From Amblyomma americanum (Eukaryota; Arthropoda; Arachnida; Ixodida; Ixodidae): DNA of 64,000 bases. Every line of letters starts with the position of its first letter. Positions within the stretch are counted from its first letter, which is position 1. This document shows, piece after piece, positions 43,160-54,074 of this stretch. Location: assembly GCF_052857255.1 (NCBI RefSeq), contig NC_135502.1, positions 189,235,257 to 189,299,256 on the forward strand. Reading direction: 5' to 3'. A program made the translations under genes and the position numbers. The notes beneath the pieces were generated by a model. The model had not been told where the DNA came from, did not search any database, and saw only the letters and a program-made list of their open reading frames with translations.

Positions 43160-43790
43160 CTGATGTCGGGCCTAGTCTTCTCCCCGCAACTCCGCGATAA
43201 CGGCTGCCATCTTTTGCGGTGGAGATGCCGCGTGCTGCAACGCGGCTGCCGCCTGTTGTCGCACAGCTGATGCCTTAGCCTTGGCGACAGTATGAGCAGC
43301 GGCTGCCGTAACTGCTGCTTCCTGGCTCTGCAAAGAAAATGACCTTGAACTGCAAGGTTCCACTGCGAATGTTTGAAAAGGGCTGCTGGTTTCACTTCCA
43401 CGATAGACATTGCACAACGAGATACGCAGGACTAGTTCCCACAAGACATGGTCATGCACACGTCAATCTGGCATGCTGAACAGGGAATGCTCATACATTG
43501 CATTATAGTTATGCGCAAATTTAAATATTTTTTGTCTGCACATACCTGACTGTTGCTTTCAATGAGCATTTCCAGGGTGCCAAGCAGCTGCTGGTGGAAC
43601 TCTGCGTCGTGACGGTTGCGGGCCTCCGCCAGGTCAGCAGTATGCAGTTTCCATAGCTTCGCCTTCTGTACGCCTGCGCCTCTTGGTGGGCGTCCACCTT
43701 GGTGGCTTAGGCCTGGCTGTGGTTGATGGTGGGGGGGGGGGGGGGGGCTCTCGGAGAGGAATCTGCAATTATTATCTGCAATTATCAATT
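43160..43790 (-). pseudogene. Two-exon gene fragment, unrecognised
   Basis: Minus strand. An upstream exon (about 43790-43558) codes LAEARNRHDAEFHQQLLGTL and ends in a perfect donor, CAG|GTATGT. A downstream exon (43335 to about 43180) follows an acceptor TTTCTTTGCAG and continues in the same phase with an Ala/Gln-rich helix, stopping after AELRGED at a TAG. A basic NLS-like stretch (RRRR) precedes it in a neighbouring frame. It may be a Myb/SANT- or MADF-type nuclear factor such as those paired with transposases, but I do not recognise it firmly. A run of 17 G (43731-43747) lies in the first exon region. Confidence 0.45.
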
Positions 43791-44765
43791 ATCAGCAGCT
43801 GCAATTATCAGCAGCTGTTCCACAGCTTCGCCTTCCGCACGCCTGCGCCTCCTTGGTGGGCGTCCACCTTGCTGGCTTAGGCCTGGCTGTGGTTGCTGGA
43901 GGGGCTCTCAGATGGGAACCTGCAATTATCATTCAATGCTGCACACTGTACAGTAAGCAGACTGATGTGTGTACAATGTTTGACAACACTATGGATGCGA
44001 ATGCAGTTAAACACCCCCATACAAAAGCAGATGCTGTTAGTCATGTAACGAACACACCATTGTAGCAACATATACGATGCGCGCATCTGCCAACCAATAG
44101 CTATCAGTATAATCACCACTGCACAGGGAGAAAACTTGCGCGAGCTGCTAATGCATGATGTGCAGGACAGTTCTGTGGCCATTGCAAAATGATTGTGGTT
44201 ATACATCTTGCCCTGCAAATCATGCAAAGTTCAAGAAGCTTCCAACGCGTGTATTGCGGAGGCTACATATTACCAGGTCGTCTAACCGACTGCGGCGCTC
44301 AGTTGCTCAAGGAGCTCCCCCAACAGCACACTGTCGACGTTGCTGCTGTTGTGTGTATGAAAGCACTACAACACAACTGCTCAGTGGACAGTTTCAGCAA
44401 AGCGTGCAGTGCATCACAGTAAAATACACCATACTTTATCTGCGGCGAAACACGTCATGCACACGTCAGTCTGGCATGTTCAACAGTGAATGCTCATACA
44501 TTGTTATATTTATGTGCAAAATTTGGTACGTTCTGTGTGCACATACCTGATACTGCTCTCAGTGAGCCTTTCCAGATTGCCGAGCAGTCGCCGGTGGAAC
44601 TCAGCGTCCTGACGGTTGCGCACCTCCGCTTAGTCAACGGTACGTGGAGTTTCCACCAGCAGCTATTCTAAGCATCCTCTTCCGTGCGCCTACTCCTCCT
44701 TGGCGGGCGTCCGGCTTGTTGGCTTGGCCTTAGCTGTCGGGTGGCCGTCGGAGGGAAACCTGCAA
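43431..44765. repeat. Tandemly duplicated exon block
   Basis: The stretch 43431-43930 is repeated at 44450-44800, sharing CATGCACACGTCA, CTCATACATTG, the donor site (ACATACCTGA on the plus strand), GGTGGAACTC and the GGGCGTCC block, then CTGCAATTATCA. A third, short copy (43815-43930) lies directly behind the first. Copies differ at many positions, so the duplication is old. Confidence 0.7.
44188..44451 (+). repeat. Inverted repeat, left arm
   Basis: Matches 48534-48813 in inverted orientation over about 265-280 bp, with blocks such as GGAGCTCCCCCAACAGCACA identical in both. Both arms read as a protein-like stretch (GGYILPGRLTDCGAQ here, AGYILAGRLTDCGTQ in the other arm). Confidence 0.8.
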
Positions 44766-44872
44766 TTATCACTCAATGCAGCACGCTGTAGAATAGGCAA
44801 ACTGATCTGTACAACATGTAAAAGTACTATGGACGTGAATACAGATGAACAGCCCCGCATAAATGTAGACAA

Positions 44873-47582
44873 CTAGGCTGTCATTATCAAGAAAACCACA
44901 GCAGCTGATAAAGTGAAATAAAACTTCAGTAAATATGAATACCAGTTTGCCTGTGCTACAGCATTCACACTATTAGCATAATAACAAAAATCCTCTGTGA
45001 TGCAGTGTGCTGCAGCCAATTTCTTAAAGAGGCTCTGCAACACCTTCCGAGGAGAGCGCATCAAATCAATCAGTGCACTGTGGGGGCCCAAATAATACAC
45101 TTCTACACGCTGCATGAGGTTTACGAGCCCTTCCTGGCGACTTTTTCATGCTGGCACACTCCTCCATTGTCTGCATCTGTGTATGCAAGTTGAGAGCTGA
45201 CTATTGGTTACATTCTTTCAGATGTCAGAGAGCTACCGTGGTCGCGGGCACTAAACCACGCAGCTCCAGCAGGTCAGGAAGCACCGCTCCAAGAAGGGCC
45301 GGGGGAGGAGCGTTGACCTTGCAGCATGAAAAGTGATGAGAGAGAATGGTGCGAAGGCGCTGAAATTTAAATTCCAACTACAGATAACTCAGCTTCTACA
45401 AAACGCATTAAAAATATTCTTGCTAGACAATATTCGTCAAGGCAGCATGCTTTAACATCCCAGGAATACTGCAACTTTATCAGAGCCCCTTTTAGAGCCC
45501 CTTTAAATATGTGCAGGGCTGTATAACAGCACCAAATTTGGCGATAGCCTGCTTGTGAGGCTTTAATACCATGCATCAGGGCCATTTGTAGTACATGAAG
45601 CTTTTGAGATGCCTTAAACATGAAAGCAATGTTACCAGTGCAAGACTGCAATTACGGCAACTATCTTGTGTCCTGCCTTATGCCAATGAATGTTGTACCT
45701 GGATCTTCAATGTCAGACTATACACAACCAATAAATTTCACACCCTATAATGATGAACACTTAATAATCAAGCATCAATGACAGGATGAATGTCAACTTG
45801 TATTAATAAGCATTGTCAATACATTCATTGCTTCGCAATTATTAGACATGACAACGCGAAATAAACTAATTGATTTTTCTATATACTCTGCACCCTGCTC
45901 AGCAGACCCCGAATATCATTAATTTGCCCTTCATATATCCTGTTTTTTCTTTTGCCATACTGGCCATACCACTAGTTATGTCACTTGCCCATCTTTGTCA
46001 AGCAGAATGTTGTCAGGCTTAACCAACTATAAGCAATGATATAGGTTGTGGAAAGTGTGTCACAACACCTGTTAATGCTCAGAGGCTACAAAGAATTGCA
46101 AGTAATGTTTGAAAGGATTTTCTCATGACATGGTTATGAATACAAGCCTGATATACCCCAAAAGAAATGGCTTACAATCCACAGGAGTTTCCATCTGCAC
46201 GCACCAGGAGCACCCGAAATATCCATTGAACTGCTTCATGTTAAACAGGTGCCCGGGCTGGTGAGTCCACGCCGCAGCAGGCCACAGTCACTCTAGAGAG
46301 TACAGTTTCAGTCGCATGCTCCATGCTATGGTGCCAATGTCACTGAACGCCTTCATAAATAGGTGTTGAGGAGAATCGGTCTTTGCAAACTACAGCGCCT
46401 CCACAATTACATTATGGAAGCGATGTCGAAAGGCAGCTCATTTAAGAGTAGCTTAAGAGGCCATACAATAGCCCTACTGAATTTAAACACTGGTGACCCA
46501 TGCGCGTTAATAGTGACTGTCAGGTCACTCCATTTTGCTTTCAGTTGTCTTCTCGTGCTTCGATACAGCTGCCCATCTGCGATATAAGGTACAGTTTAGG
46601 CCATTTGCTTCAAGCGCTGAAACAGTAACCTAGAGTACTGCGAAACTTTGTCATCGATCTCCTTCAGGTTGAAAATTATCAACTGCCTCTTGCTATCAGC
46701 TGCTGCACCATCTGCGTGGTGTTGCAGTGCATGCATGTGAATGCATACGTTGTTTCTTTCCTCCCTCTGCTTCCGAAGTAACCAAAACAAACCTGGCAAA
46801 AGAAGTGGACCCGAAGTTAGTACATTTTTGTCTTTCGCACCTTTCTAAACATGTGCGTGGTGTCAGGAAACGCATCACTGAAACAAAGCGTGTTGATCAG
46901 CTTCAACTGCTCCTCTACTTGGGCCCAAGAGGGGCCTCCATGCACGATGTGCGTCAAAATTAGAAGAATGGCCTGCATTTTGTTTATGGCCTGGTTCGGT
47001 AGGGTTTCTTTGGCACATTTTTCGAAGTAGTGTCTGAAGTTTTTCTCGCTTGTGTTCACCGAATGACGCTGGCTCTTCTTCGTTCAGAGGGCCCCCATCG
47101 CCAGTCTCACTAAAAGATGCCCGTTCATCCGTGTTGGGAGTGCCGCCTTCGCTATGCTCGTCGTCGTCAGTTGTCGACTCGTCTAATTTGGGAGGGCTGT
47201 CTCTGGCACTCTCACCAGCCTTGCTAACCCACACCAACTAGTCTCCTTTCGTAGAGCGGCCGTTGTTGCAGATGTCCACAGGTTCTGATTCGACACGGTG
47301 ATCAACATCCCCAATTGCCGCTTTGTGTCAATAAAAAAAATCGCCAGGTGCTTCACTGCCATTAACAGAGCTGGAATCATCTGCTGAGTGGCTAGAACTG
47401 TCCGAACTTCGGCTTCCGTGAGCATGGCCAGACTCGTCGCCTTGTAACACACTATCAAAGTTCCTAGAATGAGCGTGCCGAGCTCTGTTAAGCTCATGGT
47501 TGTACGTCGTCTGCCTCGGCACATCCCACGGCTGCCCGGGCTCCAAGCACTGATGGTACCGCTTGTGCCGAGGAGTACTCAT
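44873..47582 (-). pseudogene. EnSpm/CACTA-like transposase relic
   Basis: Minus strand from ATG 47582 (MSTPRHKRY). N-terminal Ser/Asp/Glu-rich part, then GPSWAQVEEQLKLINTL (near 46920), a Cys-containing segment, a FKFSRAIVWPLKLLLNELPF block (near 46450), VDSPARAPV next to QFNGYFGCSWC (near 46220), and C-terminal blocks LARIFLMRFVEA (near 45410) and SALIDLMRSPRKVLQSL (near 45050). This order fits large transposase-like proteins of the EnSpm/CACTA type found in invertebrates. Frames break many times; 45660-46150 shows only short readable scraps. No CACTA ends were found, but inverted repeats flank the relic on both sides. Confidence 0.58.
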
Positions 47583-48533
47583 TGCTGTATGAGGAGCAAA
47601 GTGTTTTTGGTGCGGCTGGCCTCGCGCTGGTCTGGTGCGTCTGCACGCCAGGAAGACAGAAAAGTGAACGCGACCTAAGTCTAAATATAAACGGATTGGA
47701 TTGGGTTGGATTGTGGAGCGCCCACTCGTTGGTTTTGTGTTTAGCCTTAAACGACTCCACCGTGTCTCGAATCAAACACGAGTGCTCAGTCTCAGTATCG
47801 AGCGCAGTTGTCCAACACCGCAGGGGCCGTATTACGGAATTGTCACAAATTCTGTCAAAAGTTATTGACAGTGACGCCAAAAATGACGAAACAATGAGAC
47901 GTCGCCGCTTGACGCAATGAGGAATGAGCCAATTACACCAGGGTGGCACCTTGACAGCATTTATTTGTACAGTGAGGGACCGTCTGCTTATTTTTTGTAA
48001 AAAGCATGAAGAAATACGCAGCGATCGAAATAACTAATATTTTATTTTGCCAAAATGTTGTGTTTGAAGTTTATATTTAAAAGCAAAACAAAAAGCATAT
48101 GATGATGTGCTATTAGTTTTTTTTTTTTTTTTTGGGGGGGGGGTAAGTATTAGCGTCGCGGGGATGCGCTGACGGCATAAAATGGCAAGCCACTTTGCAC
48201 GAAAGCAGCTGTTCCATGGTGGGTTAGTGTTTCTTACGCGGCGTCTGAAATCACGCTGCTGTGCGGTTGACTTAAGTGCAGAGAAAAATTTGAATGAATT
48301 CAGTGAACGCTAATGGTCTACTGAGCAAACTTGCAGCGATCGTATGGTACGAAATCGACGAAGACAACTGCTTGAGGTAAGTCTGTGTTGGTCGGCGCTT
48401 ACAATCGGTGACAAAATAGTGAAAGGGTGGAGTGGGGTTGATGTAGTTGGAATGCAAAAAGCGGATGTTGCAAAAGTAGTTGCAAGATTTGTTTGCAATG
48501 GTTTTGTTCTGTTCCCAGGGATGTGTTTGTCCT
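47583..48533. other. Spacer with T/G homopolymer run
   Basis: No gene. A run of T followed by G lies near 48117-48142. The stretch may belong to the element carrying the EnSpm-like relic. Confidence 0.4.
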
Positions 48534-48813
48534 TGTTTCGCCTCAGATAAAGTATGCATGTACTTTACTGTGATGCACTGCATGATTTGATGAAAATCTC
48601 CACTGAGCAGTCATGTTGTAATGCTTTCATATTCAACAGCAGCAGCGTCGACAGTGTGCTGTTGGGGGAGCTCCTTGACAAGAAACTGAGTGCCGCAGTC
48701 GGTGAGTCGACCTGCTAATATGTAGCCTGCACAGTACCCGCGTTGGAAGCTGATTGCACAAGCTGATTGCACTTTGCATGATTTGCAAGGCAAGTTGTAT
48801 AACCACAATCATT
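48534..48813 (-). repeat. Inverted repeat, right arm
   Basis: Partner of 44188-44451. Its outer end lies about 20 bp from the mariner relic. Confidence 0.8.
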
Positions 48814-48834
48814 CACTTACAGTTACACAATCAT

Positions 48835-49876
48835 ACCGGTACAGTTAAACACTTATCCCAGCATTTAACAAATGCCTAGAATGCTTCTGCATAGAAATAA
48901 TTCTTATTAACATGGAACCATTGTAAGACATTATTCTTCGAGTGTTTAAATGTTTTCCTCCAAGGAATTCCTTCACGAACCCAAACACGTGGAAATCACT
49001 TGGTGATAAGACAGGATAATAGGGCTTGTGTGAAAATATCTCCCAGCCAAGTTACTGGATTGTTTGGAATGTGCGTTGAGTGGTATGCGGTTGTGCACTG
49101 TCTTGCGAAAGGACGACACCCTTTGTGATCAAATCCGGACGTTTCTTCCGTGAACTCTTGTGTACATAATGCAGACCACGGCAGCAATACTCACTGTTGA
49201 TAGTGACACCATGGGGTAAAAAGTCAACGTGAATAATTCCCTGTTTATCCCAAAATACACTTGCCATCACTTTGCCAGCAGACGAAACTGTACGAAACTT
49301 CTTGGGAGGTAGTGATTCTGTATGCTTCCACTGCATCGATGCTCTTTTGGATTCTGGGGTGAAATGATGAACTCATGTTCCGCCACATGTCATGATGCGA
49401 TTAAGAAAATCCTGGCCTTCCCTTTCATAGCGTTCCTTCAATTCTCTACAGATTTCAACTCTTCTGTGTCTGTGAAAAGCAGCCAGCTGCTTTGGGACCC
49501 AGCGTGCACTCACTTTTCGGAACAACAAATGATCATGAATTATTGGTTTCACTGTTCCGTACGACAGATTACACACCCTTGAAATTTCACGGCAGGTTAT
49601 GCGACGATTGTCCACGATCAGCTTCTCTACGCACTGAGTGTTCTCAGGAATGACTACCATTGGCGGTGATCCACCACGACCAGGATCGTCAGTAATAGAG
49701 GTACGGATATCTTTGAAGCGCTTACGCCATTCAAATGTCTTCCTGCGACTGCGTATGTCATCACCGTACTGAGCCTGAAGGCTTCTGTAAATTTCAGCAG
49801 GTTTTATGCCCTCGTTCAATAAAAACTTCAATCCAACACGCTTTTCCATGTAGATGTTCACACTGTTGGCCACCAT
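48835..49876 (-). pseudogene. mariner transposase relic
   Basis: Minus strand, ATG 49876. N-terminal helix-turn-helix part is open for 167 codons: LKFLLNEGIKPAEIYRSLQ, DDPGRGGSPP and WVPKQL, the linker typical of mariners. The first catalytic motif (normally DETW) reads GGT followed by a stop at about 49375, so the first Asp is gone. LSQDSAQPHT keeps the second Asp, and LSPSDFHVFG the third, in the DD34D spacing. The C-terminus WDKCL is readable at about 48860. Length about 1.04 kb is normal for a mariner gene. Terminal repeats were not found. Confidence 0.85.
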
Positions 49877-49883
49877 CTTGAAT

Positions 49884-51299
49884 AACAGTCTATTTAGAAA
49901 CGCGGGAAATGAGCGCCGTCTGCCAGTAACAGGACACAGGTGAAAGTTTTTACTGGATACAAAGCTTCCAGCCTAGGCATCAGTTTCAACCTGGAAATAA
50001 AGAAAAGTCCCGGTTTGAGTTGAACAGCCCTCGTAGTTCCTGTATATGCTGAACATCTTTCGAAACAGGGTTTACCAAACTTTCTACCTTTGAATGCACG
50101 ACAAAGTGTCACATGTCAGGGTTTAAAAGCAAAAGACCCAGTTGAACCTGAAAGTAATAAGAGTGCTTACGTTTCAAAGCAAAGTTTGCTTCATTTCTGA
50201 CAATGTATGTCAATTTTTGTCCTTTACCAGCTCAGGAATACTGTTTTGCCCAACACAGGAACTTCAACAAAGATTTTTTTCCATTCTGAACTGCAATCCC
50301 ATCAGGCCTAACCATGGTACCTCGGGGACAACTATGAGCCCCAGCCTGCTAACCTTAGCATTTTGCATGTGTTCGTATTCATGAATACCAAGCGGTTCAT
50401 TTTTTTTTACCGTATGCTGTTGCTTGATTGCGAGCAAAAGGGCAGTTCTGGGAGATTCTTTCAATTTTTGCTGCCCATGTTCGACTTGCCGTTTTTACAA
50501 AAGTGTAGAGTTCTCTGCAGATGCTACCGGTTTTTCTTTTTTTCTTTCACTTTGCCAGAATGTGCATTGCTAATTGACGGTGCATTCATATAGGTGTTTT
50601 GCTCTGTCTGTGGTCAGGCACACCTCACTCTCGTTAAATGCTCTTTCTTTTGCGGTTAGCAACTCAAGAGAGAACGTCTTGATTGACATTCTCATTCCAC
50701 TACTGAAGCGTTCAAAAACGAAACTTTGATAGTCTCAGAGAGGAGAGTTTGCATGCTCACTGAAAATAAACTTTCAAGTGTGTAAGGAACATCTGTAGTG
50801 TTGTGTGCTTGCAGAGTTTGAGTGTGTTGTTTTCTTATATGTGTCTTAAGCTTCACAAGTGCAGACTCTGGAGCAGCTTTCATCAATTCCTTGAGGATGT
50901 CTTTTTGCACGTCTTCAGAAAATCTCTTTGTTGTTGGTCGGTTGACATGACAAAATGCGTATGCTGGTCGTGGCTCCAACAAATTGCATGTGGCAACACG
51001 GCCCCACTGCTGCTGAAAATCTGTTCAAGACAGTAGATCCAGGCTGTCTTTGCTTGCCCTGAATATGGAAAATAAAAGGATAAGCAAAGCTGAGTTTTTC
51101 AGCCTGGTACTACTATTTTTTATGTAGACAAGCCCGTCTTACTTACGGCGACCAAATCAAAACAGCTTAAGCACTTAAAGCATACTTGTGACTGATATGC
51201 ATCTGACAAGAGCATATCAGTCAAAAGTATATAAGGTATATAGGTCACAAGAGCATATAAGTCACACGAGCATAACAATCACAAGGCTGGCCTTCCTGG
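49884..51299. other. Intergenic stretch, one unrecognised ORF
   Basis: A 96-codon minus frame (50982-50692) is Lys/Thr-rich and looks protein-like (HVNRPTTKRFSEDVQKDILK), but no family is recognised. 51190-51275 has repeated GAGCATATAAGTCACA words. Confidence 0.4.
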
Positions 51300-51730
51300 G
51301 TGTATCCAGGGCACCACACCGGTGTTATCGATGGACACATGCCACTTGCATTGCAGTTTTACAATGGGGCGCGATATCACCGGGCCTCCGAGTCCTCCTC
51401 ACCCATCCCCACGAGTGCCTGCACGTGCTATTTGCTGTGTCACTTCTCCGATCTTTGCCTCAAGTTTAATTGGCCCCCGCCTGGTGAAAGGGCGGAGTCT
51501 TAGGGTATTTAACAAGCATCTCGAGTAGGAACAAAAGCTCTGGACCCTGGCTGCAAGGTTCATCCAGTCGCTCAGTGCTATGAACTTTTAAATTTTGACT
51601 GTTTGCTTTGTGTACATAAGTTTCTTCGAAGTTCCAGTAAACCCGCTTGCTTATCGTTTTCCAATCTCAGCTTCTATCCTTCCTCATCTCTTCTGCGGCC
51701 CAACCACGCTACCCTGCATCCCAACAACTG
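51300..51730 (+). repeat. LTR remnant (probable Gypsy-type)
   Basis: LTR-like order: GGGCGGAGTC upstream of TATTTAA (about 51507), then a TCGCTCAGTG block, and an end at ...CCGAGCCGTAACA followed by AATGGGCAGCGGTGGGAT, which looks like a primer-binding site directly after an LTR. The left end is uncertain (perhaps TGTATCCAGG at 51300). No internal coding part follows. Confidence 0.5.
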
Positions 51731-51965
51731 GTCATGCTACCCGAGCCGTAACAACAATGGGCAGCGGTGGGATATGCTGATACCCAGCCCGTAACAACTG
51801 GTTGCCAGTGGTGGGATGCCACTATCCCCGCCCCAAAACAACTGCTGGCAGCGGTGAGATGCTGCTACTTGGCCCCTAACAACTACTGGCAGTGGTGGGA
51901 TGCTGCTACATGGGCCCTAACAATTGGTGGCAGCGGTGGGATGCTGCTACCCGGCCTATAACTGA
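51715..51965 (+). repeat. 41-44 bp tandem repeat from an LTR/PBS junction
   Basis: About five units, each with an LTR-end-like CCTAACAAC or CGTAACAAC followed by TGGCAGCGGTGGGATGCTGC or a variant. Lengths are 42, 44, 41, 41 and 41 bp. The unit joins the LTR end to the primer-binding site of the element at 51300. Confidence 0.8.
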
Positions 51966-52291
51966 ACCTGCCATTGATACATGGACAGCTGTGGTCCTTT
52001 TCACATGATAAGTGCAGATGAAACTTGGCACTCATAATACTTTAATGAGCATCATTGACCCGGCTTAAGGAGTACTTGTAGCGCACATTAGGACAGTTTT
52101 TAGCTTCCTCGCAGGTCACCTAATTCGGGACTGGGAAGTTTCATATGGGCTTTAAAAATTGCTGTTTCGTTTTGTGTCCTTTTAGCGGAGTGGAACAACC
52201 TACACTCTTAGCCAAAAAGGACAAAAAAGAGTAGGCAGGTTAGTCTTTTGCCAGACTCACTGCGCTATAACAAATAGACCTCTTAGAGATC
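51966..52291. other. Spacer before LINE copy 3
   Basis: No gene or repeat recognised. Confidence 0.5.
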
Positions 52292-52838
52292 AACCCCGCA
52301 GGGGGGAGTCTGCAACTTGCAGGCATTGGTGAGTGGCGACACCACGGGTTCCCAAGCATCCGCAGGGACATCCCCTCAAGGGGATGATGGTGAACAGTGC
52401 ATCACCACGGACCCGAGCACCTGCGCCTAGCCGTGCGTGGCATCGCCGTGTCCGGTGAAAAGGGGATCCTGGTGGTTGAGCCAATGCCGAATGTTTGGAC
52501 CCTTAAGGCCCCTCGGCGGAGGCAACACACCACTTTGGCCCCAGCTTCCTATAGACGCCACCTCCGGCCTGACCCGACCGGGGGGAATCGACAGTCGCCT
52601 TTTCCTATCCTCTCCTCCCTCTTTCACGTTCCTATGTCTTTCTCACAACTCTCCTATCTCCTACTCGCTTCTTGGATTTTCCTTTTTTCCTGGCGGCGAG
52701 GGTTAACCTTGTGTGACCAACTATCCTGAGTTGCGTCATATTTGGTTATAGTTGAGGTGTACAGCTGGCGTGGGCAGGACTTGCTTTCAAGTGCCTGTCC
52801 CGTCCCCTTTTTGGACTCCGTAGTGGGTGGCTGGCACC

Positions 52839-54042
52839 ATGACCGAAAAATTAAATTTTTTTATGGCTCCTCAACTATCAACACCTGATCGGTCTCTCAG
52901 AAGAGGGCGGAATGAGGCAGACAACTTCTTTCAAAAAAGAAAAGTAACCTTTCCCAAATATCATGTGATCCACAGTGAAGAACAAAATAAACAGGCAAGA
53001 ATAATATCCCCATTCCTGGTGTCAAAGTGCGTGACAGAAACCTTAGGCATTGGCTACAAGCAGTCAAAAATGGCCAGCCGCGATCTATTGCTCGAACTGT
53101 GCGACAATGTCCAACACTCTAAGCTCTCCAACCTAAAGTCCATAGGAGAAATCCCTGTCTCCGTGACTTCTCATCGTTCACTTAACACTGTACGTGGCGT
53201 AATATCGGAAAATGATTTTGTTCACATAACTGAAAAAGAAATGCTCGAAGGGCTCACCGACCAAAACGTCATAGATGTCCACCGAATAAAATCCGGAAGG
53301 ACAATAAGGAAATAGACAGAAAGCACTTGATCCTCACGTTCAATACCAGCACACTGCCCGACACAATCAACGTGGGATATTTGAAAGTCAATGTAAGACC
53401 ATACATACCCAACCCACGCAGATGTTTCAACTGTCATAAGTTCGGCCACGGCTCCCAGAGCTGCCGCGGTCACAAAACTTGCGCAAAATGTGCCTTGAAT
53501 GATCACCAGTCTCATGTATGTGACCCAGCCCTGCGCTGTGCAAACTGTGAAGAACATGCTGCATACTCCAGGGTGTGTCCGTCCTGGAAGAAAAAAAAGA
53601 GATAATCACCATAAAGACAAAAGAAAACATTTCATTTAAAGAAGCTAGAAAGCGTTTTGCGCTTACAAACACATTCTCCTTCACAGCAAAACAAAAATTT
53701 GCTGATGTGGTGCGCAGGGGCGTAGCCCCACACAGCACTCCGGCACCTGCCAAGGCTGCTCCCACCGAGCCTAAGGCAGGGCCGTCCACTCCCCAGGCAG
53801 GGTAAGCGGAAGCTGCCCTGTCATTTCCAAATCAGGGACCACCGGTCCATTGGTCGGCATTCCGCAGGACCTCCCCCCGTCGGGAGAAACCTGAAACTAA
53901 CACAACCGTGGCTGCGCGGTCCTCCAGCACCTCTGTTGACGTCATGGATACAACACCCACTCCGCCTCCATTACAGCGGCGGAACAGCTCTCTTGAGCGA
54001 AAAAAAGACAGGCCCCTCATAACGGGCCCACCACATAAGTAA
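52839..54042 (+). pseudogene. ORF1 (gag-like) of LINE copy 3
   Basis: Starts at ATG 52839 (MTEKLNFF); an upstream GTG at 52827 is unlikely to be used. Open to 53315, then frameshifts near 53305 and 53585 and a stop at 53803. Knuckles: CFNCHKFGHGSQSC intact, CAKCALNDHQSHVC intact, CANCEEHAAYSRVC one residue short before His. The C-terminal VMDTT and SLERKK motifs follow near 53940-54010. Confidence 0.85.
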
Positions 54043-54074
54043 TTCCCCTTTCATTTCCTTTCAAAAACACGAAC

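Noticed and set aside
50692..50982. Minus-strand frame as a transposase gene
   Set aside because: Looks protein-like, but I could not match it to a family and its ends are undefined.
53222..53789. Minus-strand frames over LINE copy 3
   Set aside because: Antisense shadows of ORF1; the plus-strand zinc knuckles are clear.
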